From Synechococcus sp. MU1642 (GTDB lineage Bacteria > Cyanobacteriota > Cyanobacteriia > PCC-6307 > Cyanobiaceae), in the NCBI RefSeq assembly GCF_020514115.1, contig NZ_VTKZ01000013.1:1-46636 (forward strand): 46,636 nucleotides of DNA, in the 5' to 3' direction. Of this stretch, positions 35,765-43,628 are shown piece after piece. A program made the position numbers and the translations under genes. How positions within the stretch are numbered: the first letter of the stretch is position 1; the number at the start of each line of letters is the position of its first letter. Below the pieces are notes generated by a model. It saw nothing but the letters and a program-made list of their open reading frames with translations, made no database searches and was not told the origin of the DNA.

Positions 35765-35797
35765 TTAAGTCGTGTAGTCGGCGTTAATGCGCACGTA
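35765..35797 (-). repeat. argJ-proximal attachment-site copy (the functional argJ 3' end)
   Basis: The last ten codons and stop of argJ (YVRINADYTT-TAA). It is the partner of the copies at 31640-31672 and 34478-34510. In an insertion of this kind the element supplies or restores the gene end, so argJ remains intact. Confidence 0.8.
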
Positions 35798-36967
35798 TTG
35801 ATCCGAAAGGTCACATCCCCAGGCCTGACCACAGCCGGAACCATCCCCGAGGCAGAGGCGAATCGGAACATGCTCCTGCCGCAGGATGTCGCTGGCTGCA
35901 GCGCGATCAAAGGCCACGGGTTGACCGGCCGCCATCAATTGATGTGGACCAATCCAAAGAGCAACGGCATCCGGCTCGAAACACACGCCAGAGCGACCTG
36001 CTGCCGCCACGATCCGCCCCCAGTTCGGATCCCGGCCATGGACAGCGGTCTTCACCAAGGACGAACCACAAACCGTGCGCGCCACCTGCAACGCCGCGGC
36101 CTCGTCAATCGCGCCCTCCACCTGCACTTCGATCAAACAGGTGGCCCCTTCACCATCCCGGGCAATGGCCTGGGCGAGCTGCTGCATCGCCTGGGTCAGG
36201 CCCTGTTCCAAAACGGCATGGTGCTCTTGGGCCAGCGGTGGGCCTGCCGCGAAGGCCAGCACGGTGTCGTTGGTGCTGGTGTCTCCATCAACGGTGATGG
36301 CGTTGAAGGAACGCTGCACCGCGCGCTGGACCATCCCCTTCCAGACGGCGGCATCGACACCAGCATCGCAACTGAAGAAGCCGAGCATCGTGGCCATGTC
36401 GGGATGAATCATTCCCGAACCCTTGGCCATCCCTCCAATGCGCACCAGGCGCCCCTCCAGCTCCAGTTCAAGCGCCACTTGCTTGTCCACCAGATCGGTG
36501 GTGAGGATGGCGTTGGCAGCGGCATCACCACCACCGTCATCCAAGGCCTCCACCAAAGGAGCCAAGCCAGACAAAAGGGTCGTCATCGGAATCGGCACAC
36601 CAATCACGCCTGTGGAGCAGATCAACACCAACTCCGCATCGACGCCGAGCTGATCGGCAAGCACCTTGGTGGCGCGCTGACTATCAACCAAACCGCGATC
36701 CCCGGTGCAGGCATTGGCCTGACCGGAGTTGACCAACACAGCACGGGCCTGGCCGCCATGGCTTACGAGGCGATCACGGCAAAGATCAACACAGGCCGCC
36801 CGCACCACTGAGGTAGTGAAGGTGCCCGCACAAACAGACGCCTCCGGTGCCAACACCAGCGCCAGATCAGGCTTACCCGAAGGCTTCAGGCCGGCAATTA
36901 TGCCTGCAGCCTGGAACCCATTCGGTGCCGTCACACCACCCTGGATCGGTTGCCAAGAAGAAGTCAT
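35765..36967 (-). CDS. argJ: bifunctional ornithine acetyltransferase / N-acetylglutamate synthase
   Basis: Transfers acetyl from N-acetylornithine to glutamate in cyclic arginine synthesis, and can also use acetyl-CoA. From the ATG at 36967 the protein has 400 residues. The autocleavage region KGSGMIHPDMATMLGFF is intact; cleavage should fall between Ala192 and Thr193, making Thr193 the N-terminal nucleophile of the beta chain. GGVTAPNGFQAAG is the conserved N-terminal segment and VHGRDPNWGRIVAAAG the C-terminal one. An in-frame start at 37003 would add 12 residues without support. Its last ten codons double as the integration-site repeat of the island. Divergent from coaE by 50 nt. Confidence 0.95.
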   Translation of the reverse strand: MTSSWQPIQGGVTAPNGFQAAGIIAGLKPSGKPDLALVLAPEASVCAGTFTTSVVRAACVDLCRDRLVSHGGQARAVLVNSGQANACTGDRGLVDSQRATKVLADQLGVDAELVLICSTGVIGVPIPMTTLLSGLAPLVEALDDGGGDAAANAILTTDLVDKQVALELELEGRLVRIGGMAKGSGMIHPDMATMLGFFSCDAGVDAAVWKGMVQRAVQRSFNAITVDGDTSTNDTVLAFAAGPPLAQEHHAVLEQGLTQAMQQLAQAIARDGEGATCLIEVQVEGAIDEAAALQVARTVCGSSLVKTAVHGRDPNWGRIVAAAGRSGVCFEPDAVALWIGPHQLMAAGQPVAFDRAAASDILRQEHVPIRLCLGDGSGCGQAWGCDLSDQYVRINADYTT

Positions 36968-37017
36968 CGCCACTGCTGATCTGCCGCGAGACACTGGGTG
37001 CATCCTGCTCCGACACC

Positions 37018-37644
37018 ATGGCGCCTGGCGAGCTTTTCTCGCAACGACGCATCGGGCTCACGGGCGGAATTGCAAGCGGTAAGAGCAGCGTGGGCCGTTG
37101 GTTAGCGCAACAAGGTCTTCCGGTGTTGGATGCGGATCAATTCGCCCGAGAAGCTCTCGCGCCTGGGCGCCAGGCCACCCACACCGTGCTGCAGCGGTAT
37201 GGCTCCACGGTCCAGGCCCAGGGAGGCGCGGCCGTCGACCGAGCTGCTCTGGGGCGGATCGTGTTCCAGGACCCCGCTGAGCGTCAGTGGCTCGAGCAAC
37301 TGATTCACCCGCTCGTGCGGGAGCGCTTCGACCAAGCACTCAGCCTCCATGCCGAGGCACCAGCAGTTGTGCTGATGATTCCGCTGTTGTTCGAAGCAGG
37401 TTTGGAGTCGCTCTGCAGCGAAATCTGGCTGGTCGACTGCGATGAATCTCAACAACTCGAGCGCTTGATCACACGGGACGGGCTGAGCGCTGAAGCTGCT
37501 CAAGCCCGCATCGACGCCCAGTGGCCCCTGAGCCGGAAACGCGGCTTGGCGGACCACCTGATTGCCAATCAAGACAAACCCGGTGCTTGGCGAGCCCAGG
37601 CCGTGGGTCTGCTCAACCCCACAGGAAAAGAAAAACCCGGTTAG
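37018..37644 (+). CDS. coaE: dephospho-CoA kinase
   Basis: Phosphorylates dephospho-CoA in the last step of coenzyme A synthesis. The 208-residue protein has the P-loop GGIASGKS at 16-23, then LPVLDADQFAREAL, IVFQDPAERQWLEQLIHP and VLMIPLLFEAGLE, the CoaE signature segments. The ATG at 37018 is chosen because the preceding in-frame codons overlap the divergent argJ start. The TAG stop overlaps the stop of the convergent oxygenase gene within TTAG. Confidence 0.94.
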   Translation: MAPGELFSQRRIGLTGGIASGKSSVGRWLAQQGLPVLDADQFAREALAPGRQATHTVLQRYGSTVQAQGGAAVDRAALGRIVFQDPAERQWLEQLIHPLVRERFDQALSLHAEAPAVVLMIPLLFEAGLESLCSEIWLVDCDESQQLERLITRDGLSAEAAQARIDAQWPLSRKRGLADHLIANQDKPGAWRAQAVGLLNPTGKEKPG

Positions 37645-38432
37645 CCGTTACGCCCGAAGTCTGCACGGAACCACTTGGTGATCACCCATTTGTGGCCCAC
37701 CTCCACCGGCAAGGCCTCATGCAGCGTGAACGGGTTGGGGGTGCCATCGGCCTGGAGGTTGTTCCAGGCCAACGCCATCCCAGGCACAGGCGTGAACGAA
37801 CGCTCCAGGCGGCGGAACAGTGTCTCTCCCCCCCGCTCAACACCGTTGAGATAAACCATCACCGTCCAGGTGCGTTGCCCGCCGCTGTCGGTGTGGGTGG
37901 CGTATTCCTCGGTGCCCGGCGAAAAACAGTCCGTGTGTTCCTTGAAGTACTCGCCGGGGTCGTAGCGCTGCCCCTGAATCGGTTCCGACAGGCGCGGATC
38001 CACGCCGAATAAGGCCGCAAAGCGCTGATCCAGGGTCGCCGCCAGCTGGGGATGGTTCTGACGCAGATGGCAGGTGCGGCTAGTGCGGTAGTCACTGCTG
38101 CCGCGGGTCACCGTCGACGGCTGCAGTGACGCATTGATGACTTCGATCACTTGCCCGCATTCCTCATGGCTGAGCAGGGCCGGCAGCTCATACACCTGGG
38201 CGAGTGAGGTATCGAGCCGCCAAGCGCGGGGCCGGTGCTCCTTTCGGGTAAGGGGTGACTCAAACCAAGCCAGCCAATCCGGCGTGGCCGACTGGAGAAC
38301 GGCCGCAATCGCCCCTCGGGAAAACCCCTGATCGAGGGCCCGCTGCATAAGCCCCTCAGGATCACAGCCTCTGTCCCGGTTCTGCAGCAACCACCCCTTC
38401 CAGGCGTCGGAAATGGCTACCGCTCCACTCAT
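37641..38432 (-). CDS. 2-oxoglutarate/Fe(II)-dependent oxygenase, prolyl 4-hydroxylase type
   Basis: A 263-residue protein. The C-terminal half (about 80-263) is a P4H-like double-stranded beta-helix: the Fe ligands are His166 and Asp168 in FKEHTDCF, with distal His238 in FTLHEALP, and Lys248 in GHKWVITKWFR binds the 2-oxoglutarate carboxylate. SSDYRTSRTCHL is the conserved N-terminal strand of the domain. The first 70 residues form a helical region that may bind substrate. Substrate unknown. The ATG at 38432 overlaps the gatB stop as TGATG; a TTG one codon upstream is the only alternative. Confidence 0.87.
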   Translation of the reverse strand: MSGAVAISDAWKGWLLQNRDRGCDPEGLMQRALDQGFSRGAIAAVLQSATPDWLAWFESPLTRKEHRPRAWRLDTSLAQVYELPALLSHEECGQVIEVINASLQPSTVTRGSSDYRTSRTCHLRQNHPQLAATLDQRFAALFGVDPRLSEPIQGQRYDPGEYFKEHTDCFSPGTEEYATHTDSGGQRTWTVMVYLNGVERGGETLFRRLERSFTPVPGMALAWNNLQADGTPNPFTLHEALPVEVGHKWVITKWFRADFGRNG

Positions 38433-39913
38433 CAACCCTTGAGTTTCTTGCTCAGAATCTGGTTGGCAAGCTTGGGATCAGCTTTACCACCGGTCTTCTT
38501 CATCAACTGTCCGACGAAGAAGCCCTGCAGCTTGGTCTTGCCGCCGCGGAAGGCCTCCACCTCATCGGGATGGGCCCCCAGAAGCTCATCGACGATGGCT
38601 TCGATCGCTGCAGGGTCGCTGATCATGCCGAGGCCACGTTCGTCGACGATCGCCTTGGGTGAGCCGCCTTTCTCCAGCAGCTCCGGAAGAATCTCCTTGG
38701 CGATTTTGCCGCTGATCTTGCCCCCATCGATCAGTTGCACCATCTCGGCCAACTGCTCAGGCCGGAAAGGCAGTTCGGCGTAGCTGAGCCGGTTGCTGTT
38801 CACGTGGGCAGCGATGTCTCCTGTGATCCAGTTCGCTGCAAGCTTGGCGTCAGCACCAGCGCCCACAACGGCCTCGAAGTAGTCGGCCATCGGACGCTCA
38901 TCGGTGAGCACCCGCGCGTCGTACTGGGACAGGCCTAGATCGTCGGCGTAGCGATGGCGTTTGACTGCCGGCAGCTCGGGCAGCTCAGCGCGCCAGGACT
39001 CCCGCTGATCCGCACTAACCTCAATCGGGCCCAGGTCGGGATCCGGGAAGTAGCGGTAATCGCTGGCCCCTTCCTTGCTGCGCATGCTCTTGGTGAGCTG
39101 CTTTCCCTCGTCCCAGAGGCGGGTCTCCTGAACGATCTGCTCACCGGTTTCGTAGGCCTTGATCTGACGCTTGATCTCGTACTCGCAGGCCTTTTGGATG
39201 GCCGAGAAAGAGTTCATATTCTTGATTTCCACCTTCGTCCCGAAGGGCGCATTCGGCCCCCGACGCACGGAGATGTTGACGTCGCAACGCAAGGATCCCT
39301 CCTGCATGTTGCCGTCGCTCACACCCAGGTAACGCATGATCCGGCGGATCTCCGAGGCGTATTCCGCAGCCTCGCGACCGGTGCGCAGATCCGGCTTGCT
39401 GACGATCTCGGCCAGGGCCACACCAGCGCGGTTGTAATCCACCAAGGAATGGGTGGATCCCGCCAAACGGTCGCTGCCGGCATGCACCAACTTGCCGGCG
39501 TCCTCCTCCATGTGCAGACGCTCGATGCCGATCGTCTTCAGGTATGTGTCCTTTCCTTTTTCAGCGACCTCCACCTCGATCCAGCCTTCCTCGGCGATCG
39601 GCTCGTCGTACTGGGAGATCTGATAGTTCTTCGGGAGGTCGGGATAGAAGTACTGCTTGCGGTCGAACTTGCTGTGTTCAGCAATGTTGAGGTTGAGGGC
39701 CATCGCCGCCTTCACCGCGTACTCGAGCACCTTCTGGTTCAGCACCGGCAACGTTCCGGGCAGACCGCACACCACCGGGTCGATGTGGGTGTTGGGGTCA
39801 TCGCCAAAGGTGGTCGAAGCCGCCGTGAAAATTTTGCTGTCCGTTCCCAGCTGCACGTGGGTCTCGAGACCGATCACGGCCTCCCAGGCCGGTTGGGTTG
39901 CTGCGTCGGCCAT
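38432..39913 (-). CDS. gatB: Asp-tRNA(Asn)/Glu-tRNA(Gln) amidotransferase subunit B
   Basis: Component of GatCAB, which amidates misacylated Glu-tRNA-Gln (and Asp-tRNA-Asn) using glutamine ammonia from GatA. The 493-residue protein has VIGLETHVQL at 13-22, VCGLPGTLPVLN, RKQYFYPDLPKNYQISQYDE (85-104), RLHMEEDAGK (132-141), NRAGVALAEIVSKPD and EIKNMNSFSAIQKACE. The C-terminal YqeY-like tail ends in ANQILSKKLKG. The ATG at 39913 lies 91 nt from the divergent thiO. It shares a TGATG junction with the downstream oxygenase gene, which is therefore probably co-expressed. Confidence 0.97.
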   Translation of the reverse strand: MADAATQPAWEAVIGLETHVQLGTDSKIFTAASTTFGDDPNTHIDPVVCGLPGTLPVLNQKVLEYAVKAAMALNLNIAEHSKFDRKQYFYPDLPKNYQISQYDEPIAEEGWIEVEVAEKGKDTYLKTIGIERLHMEEDAGKLVHAGSDRLAGSTHSLVDYNRAGVALAEIVSKPDLRTGREAAEYASEIRRIMRYLGVSDGNMQEGSLRCDVNISVRRGPNAPFGTKVEIKNMNSFSAIQKACEYEIKRQIKAYETGEQIVQETRLWDEGKQLTKSMRSKEGASDYRYFPDPDLGPIEVSADQRESWRAELPELPAVKRHRYADDLGLSQYDARVLTDERPMADYFEAVVGAGADAKLAANWITGDIAAHVNSNRLSYAELPFRPEQLAEMVQLIDGGKISGKIAKEILPELLEKGGSPKAIVDERGLGMISDPAAIEAIVDELLGAHPDEVEAFRGGKTKLQGFFVGQLMKKTGGKADPKLANQILSKKLKG

Positions 39914-39941
39914 GCGCCCTTGATGTGAAGCAGATTCCGGG

Positions 39942-39947
39942 ATCCTA
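39942..39947 (-). promoter_or_regulatory. candidate -10 element (TAGGAT) of gatB
   Basis: On the minus strand CCATAGGATCC spans 39950-39940, the same 11-mer as before eno, and ends 26 nt before the gatB ATG. It lies inside a GATTCC/GGAATC inverted repeat (39933-39954) in the gatB/thiO divergent gap. Confidence 0.35.
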
Positions 39948-40004
39948 TGGAATCAGGATGAAGCCCTCCCCTGACAGCATGACCAGCAAGGGCCTTTCTC
40001 GCGC

Positions 40005-41117
40005 ATGACTGCCGCCTCTGCTTCAGCCGTCTGCGTTTTGGGTGGGGGACTGATGGGCTTAGCTGTTGCTCATCAGCTGGCCCGTCGCGGACAGAGCGTG
40101 ACCGTGATCAGCCGCCGCCGCAGTGAAGCTGCCGGCTTTGTGGCTGCCGGAATGCTGGCGCCCCATGCCGAAGGCTTGAGCGGCGAGTTATTGGACCTGG
40201 GCCAAGCCAGCCTCGAGCGGATCCCACGCTGGGTGGCACAGATCGAGGGGGACAGTGGCCTGGGCTGCGGCCTGCGCACCAGCGGCATCGTGGTGCCGTT
40301 CAGGACAGCAACTGAGCGGGACGCTTACCCGACCGCCAGCATCGGGCAAACCTTGGACCGCATTGGCCTGGAGCGGGAGATCCCTGGATTGGGTCCGGAA
40401 TGGAGCACGGGGCTGCTGTTCGAGCAGGACGGCCAGATCGACAACCGCAGGCAATTGATGCGGGCCCTGGAGCGTGCCTGTGTGTCCCTGGGCGTGCATT
40501 TCATGGAAGGAGCCGAGGTACTTGATCTGGAGCGGGATTCCACGGGACAGCTCTGCGGCATCCATCTACGCAGCGCCGAAGGGGAACAGCAGCAACTGAG
40601 CTGCTGGCAGGCGGTGCTCTGCAGTGGCGCGTGGAGCCAACAGCTGGTGCCGCAACTGCCGGTTTTCCCTGTAAAAGGCCAGATGCTGTCTCTTCAAGGG
40701 CCGCGGGAGGCACTGAAGCGGGTGATCTTCGGCCCCGGGACCTATCTAGTCCCACGCGAAGACGGATTGATCGTGGTGGGAGCCACCAGCGAACGGGACG
40801 CCGGATTTGCTGAAGGCCTCACGCCCGATGGCCAAAAACAACTGCAAACGGGCATCGCCAGCCTGCTGCCAAAAGCAGCAGGCTGGCCCCCGATGGAGCG
40901 TTGGTGGGGGTTCCGGCCTTGCACGCCCGACGAAGGCCCCTTACTCGGCCCTGGTCCGCTGCCCGGCCTGTGGCTGGCCTGCGGGCATCACCGCAATGGC
41001 GTCCTACTCGCTGCCATCACGGCTGAGCTGACGGCGGGCGGCGTCATGAAAGAACCCCCGAACGCAGCCGAAGAGGCGTTGTTGAGGGCTTTCCGGTGGA
41101 ATCGATTCGAAAACTGA
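40005..41117 (+). CDS. thiO: glycine oxidase ThiO-type FAD amino-acid oxidase
   Basis: FAD-dependent oxidoreductase of the DAO family; ThiO oxidises glycine to iminoacetate for the thiazole moiety of thiamine. The 370-residue protein starts with a Rossmann strand and GGGLMG at 13-18, then GFVAAGMLAPHAE at 44-56, the AGML motif typical of ThiO, and FPVKGQMLSLQGP, YLVPREDGLIVVGATSE and GLWLACGHHRNGVLLA near the C-terminus, where FAD and substrate bind. A related amino-acid oxidase specificity cannot be excluded. It is convergent to ndk with a four-base gap. Confidence 0.88.
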   Translation: MTAASASAVCVLGGGLMGLAVAHQLARRGQSVTVISRRRSEAAGFVAAGMLAPHAEGLSGELLDLGQASLERIPRWVAQIEGDSGLGCGLRTSGIVVPFRTATERDAYPTASIGQTLDRIGLEREIPGLGPEWSTGLLFEQDGQIDNRRQLMRALERACVSLGVHFMEGAEVLDLERDSTGQLCGIHLRSAEGEQQQLSCWQAVLCSGAWSQQLVPQLPVFPVKGQMLSLQGPREALKRVIFGPGTYLVPREDGLIVVGATSERDAGFAEGLTPDGQKQLQTGIASLLPKAAGWPPMERWWGFRPCTPDEGPLLGPGPLPGLWLACGHHRNGVLLAAITAELTAGGVMKEPPNAAEEALLRAFRWNRFEN

Positions 41118-41121
41118 GTGA

Positions 41122-41577
41122 TCAGCCTTCGACGCGCCACTCCTGATCAGATGGGGACCAGTCGTTCAGCTCGGAAGCTTCAAACCAGAGGCCGATCTCG
41201 AAGGCAGCGGTTTCAGCAGCATCGGAACCGTGGATGACGTTGCGGCCGATGTTGACGGCGAGATCGCCACGAATGGTGCCGGGCTCGGCTTCGAGGGGCT
41301 TGGTGGCACCGATCAGTTTGCGGGCACTGGCAATGACGCCATCGCCTTCCCACACCATGGCAACCACGGGGCCAGAGGTGATGAAGTCGACCAGACCGGC
41401 AAAGAAGGGACGCTCCATGTGAACGCCGTAGTGCTTTTCAGCCAGGGCGCGGCTGGGGGTGATCTGCTTCAGACCCACTAGCTTGAATCCCTTGCGCTCA
41501 AAGCGGCCGAGGATCTCGCCCACCAGGCCGCGCTGGACGCCGTCGGGCTTGATGGCGATGAACGTGCGTTCGGCCAT
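41122..41577 (-). CDS. ndk: nucleoside diphosphate kinase
   Basis: Exchanges gamma-phosphates between nucleoside tri- and diphosphates. From the ATG at 41577 the protein has 151 residues: [20 protein letters not shown], then [16 protein letters not shown], and [12 protein letters not shown], in which His116 is the phosphorylated catalytic residue. The length is normal. Upstream in-frame codons to 41634 are not supported by the family. It is divergent from speA. Confidence 0.97.
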   Translation of the reverse strand: MAERTFIAIKPDGVQRGLVGEILGRFERKGFKLVGLKQITPSRALAEKHYGVHMERPFFAGLVDFITSGPVVAMVWEGDGVIASARKLIGATKPLEAEPGTIRGDLAVNIGRNVIHGSDAAETAAFEIGLWFEASELNDWSPSDQEWRVEG

Positions 41578-41666
41578 GGATTTGGTGTGAATAAATGCGC
41601 CGCCATCGTCAGTGCTGGCTACCCCGCTTGGCAAGCACAGGCCTTGGGCAGTGCAGGGAATGTCCC

Positions 41667-41672
41667 TAGATT
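41667..41672 (+). promoter_or_regulatory. candidate -10 element (TAGATT) of speA
   Basis: CCTAGATTCC, similar to the CATAGGATCC elements before eno and gatB, has its hexamer 27 nt before the speA GTG. No -35 box is evident. Confidence 0.3.
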
Positions 41673-41699
41673 CCAGTCATCCACTTCATCCAAACGCAG

Positions 41700-43628
41700 G
41701 TGTCAGACAGCGAACACTGGTCGATTCAAGACAGTGCTGCGCTGTATGGCCTTGACCGCTGGGGCGATCCGTACTTCTCGATCAATGGGCGCGGACACAT
41801 CAGCGTTCAACCCCAAGGGGATCGAGGCGGCAGCCTGGATCTGGTGGATCTGGTGTCGGAGCTGAAAAGCCGCAACCTGGCTCTGCCGCTGCTGATTCGC
41901 TTCGACGACATCCTCGAAGACCGCCTAGAGCGGCTCCATGCCGTCTTTGAACGCGCTATCGCGCAATACAGCTACCCCGGCCGGTATCAAGGCGTCTTTC
42001 CAGTGAAGTGCAACCAACAACGCCACGTCGTGGAGGAGTTGGTGAGCTGCGGCAAGCGCTGGAACTTCGGGCTTGAGGCGGGCAGCAAAGCAGAGCTGCT
42101 AATTGCGCTCTCGCTTCTGGACGACCCCGAAGCCCTGCTGATCTGCAACGGCTACAAGGATCGGCTCTACATAGAGACCGCAATCCTGGCGCGACGCCTG
42201 GGACGCCAACCGGTGGTAGTAATCGAACAGCCGGACGAAGTCGACCGGATTATTGAAGCCAGCAAGAGCCTAGGAGCAGCGCCTTACATCGGCGTGAGGG
42301 CCAAGCTCTCTAGCCGCAGCACAGGGCGTTGGGGCAGTTCCGTTGGCGACAAGGCCAAATTCGGCCTCTCCATTCCCGAGTTGCTGGAGACGGTGGAGCG
42401 GCTGCGGGACAACAACCTGCTCCAAGATCTGCGCCTGCTGCACTTCCACATCGGCAGCCAGATCAACGACATTGCCGTGCTCAAAGACGCTCTCCAAGAG
42501 GCGGGGCAGATCTACGTGGAGCTCAACCGACTGGGGGCCCCGATGGGTTTCCTGGATGTGGGTGGTGGACTCGGCATCGACTACGACGGCAGCCGCACCG
42601 CATCGTCGGCCTCCACGAACTACTCGCTGCAGAACTACGCCAACGACGTTGTGGCCACGGTGCGGGAATGCTGCGAACCTAATGGTGTTGCCGTGCCCAC
42701 GCTGGTGAGCGAAAGCGGCCGCGCTATTGCCAGCCATTTCTCCCTGCTGGTGTTCGACATTCTTGGCAGCAGCGCACTCCCCGCATCGATTCCCAACGCA
42801 AGAGGAGATGAACCACTCACCGTTCGCAACCTCCGAGACACCCTCGCCACCATTCAGGAGTTATCGGCAACGGCGGATGCGCAGTTGGTGCGACTGCAAG
42901 AAGCCTGGAACGATGCCCTGAAGTTCAAACAGGATGCGCTCGCCGCATTCCGGCTCGGGTACATGGGTCTACCCGACCGGGGCACGGCCGAACAACTGAC
43001 ATGGGCCTGCGCTGATGCCATCTCCAAACGGCTGCCCAAGGATCAAGCCATCCCGGAGGAGCTCGCAGCCCTGAGCAAGGCGTTGGCTGGGACCTATTAC
43101 GCCAACTTGTCGATCTTTCGCTCAGCTCCCGACACCTGGGCCATTGATCAGCTGTTTCCGGTGGTGCCCATCCAGAAGCTGGATCAACGGCCAACCCGAC
43201 TAGCCAACCTCGCCGACCTCACCTGCGATTCCGATGGACGCCTGGATAGCTTCATCGGAGATGGGCAACCCAAACAGCTGCTGGAGCTGCACGAGCTCGA
43301 CAGCGAGAACCCCTATCTGATCGGCCTGTTTCTCAGCGGGGCGTATCAAGAGGTGATGGGCAATCTGCACAACCTGTTTGGCACCACCAATGCCGTGCAC
43401 ATTCGCCTCAGCTCAGGCGGTAGCTATCGCATTGACCATGTCGTGCGGGGTGACACCAATGCCGATGTACTCGAGGCCATGGAGCATGACCCCCGCGCCT
43501 TGCTGGAGCGGTTGCGGGTAGCAGCGGAGGCGGCCATCAACAACGGCCAGCTCCGCATCGACGAATCACGACGCCTGCTTGATCACCTCGAGAGCAGCCT
43601 GCGGCAGACCACTTACCTTCAAGACTGA
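41700..43628 (+). CDS. speA: biosynthetic arginine decarboxylase
   Basis: PLP enzyme that converts arginine to agmatine, the entry to putrescine and spermidine synthesis. The GTG-initiated protein has 642 residues, as expected for SpeA. PVKCNQQRHVVEEL at 101-114 contains Lys103, the PLP lysine. HFHIGSQI and FLDVGGGLGIDYDGS form the PLP phosphate and barrel motifs. The insertion and C-terminal regions (DTWAIDQLFPVVPIQKLDQR, LFLSGAYQEVMGNLHNLFG) are full length and contain the conserved segment near the active-site Cys position. Divergent from ndk. The last ten bases overlap the end of alaS on the other strand. Confidence 0.96.
   Translation: MSDSEHWSIQDSAALYGLDRWGDPYFSINGRGHISVQPQGDRGGSLDLVDLVSELKSRNLALPLLIRFDDILEDRLERLHAVFERAIAQYSYPGRYQGVFPVKCNQQRHVVEELVSCGKRWNFGLEAGSKAELLIALSLLDDPEALLICNGYKDRLYIETAILARRLGRQPVVVIEQPDEVDRIIEASKSLGAAPYIGVRAKLSSRSTGRWGSSVGDKAKFGLSIPELLETVERLRDNNLLQDLRLLHFHIGSQINDIAVLKDALQEAGQIYVELNRLGAPMGFLDVGGGLGIDYDGSRTASSASTNYSLQNYANDVVATVRECCEPNGVAVPTLVSESGRAIASHFSLLVFDILGSSALPASIPNARGDEPLTVRNLRDTLATIQELSATADAQLVRLQEAWNDALKFKQDALAAFRLGYMGLPDRGTAEQLTWACADAISKRLPKDQAIPEELAALSKALAGTYYANLSIFRSAPDTWAIDQLFPVVPIQKLDQRPTRLANLADLTCDSDGRLDSFIGDGQPKQLLELHELDSENPYLIGLFLSGAYQEVMGNLHNLFGTTNAVHIRLSSGGSYRIDHVVRGDTNADVLEAMEHDPRALLERLRVAAEAAINNGQLRIDESRRLLDHLESSLRQTTYLQD

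Noticed and set aside
39933-39954. GATTCC/GGAATC inverted repeat between gatB and thiO as an operator
   Set aside because: Only six bases per arm around the candidate -10 element; too short to claim as a regulator site without recurrence.
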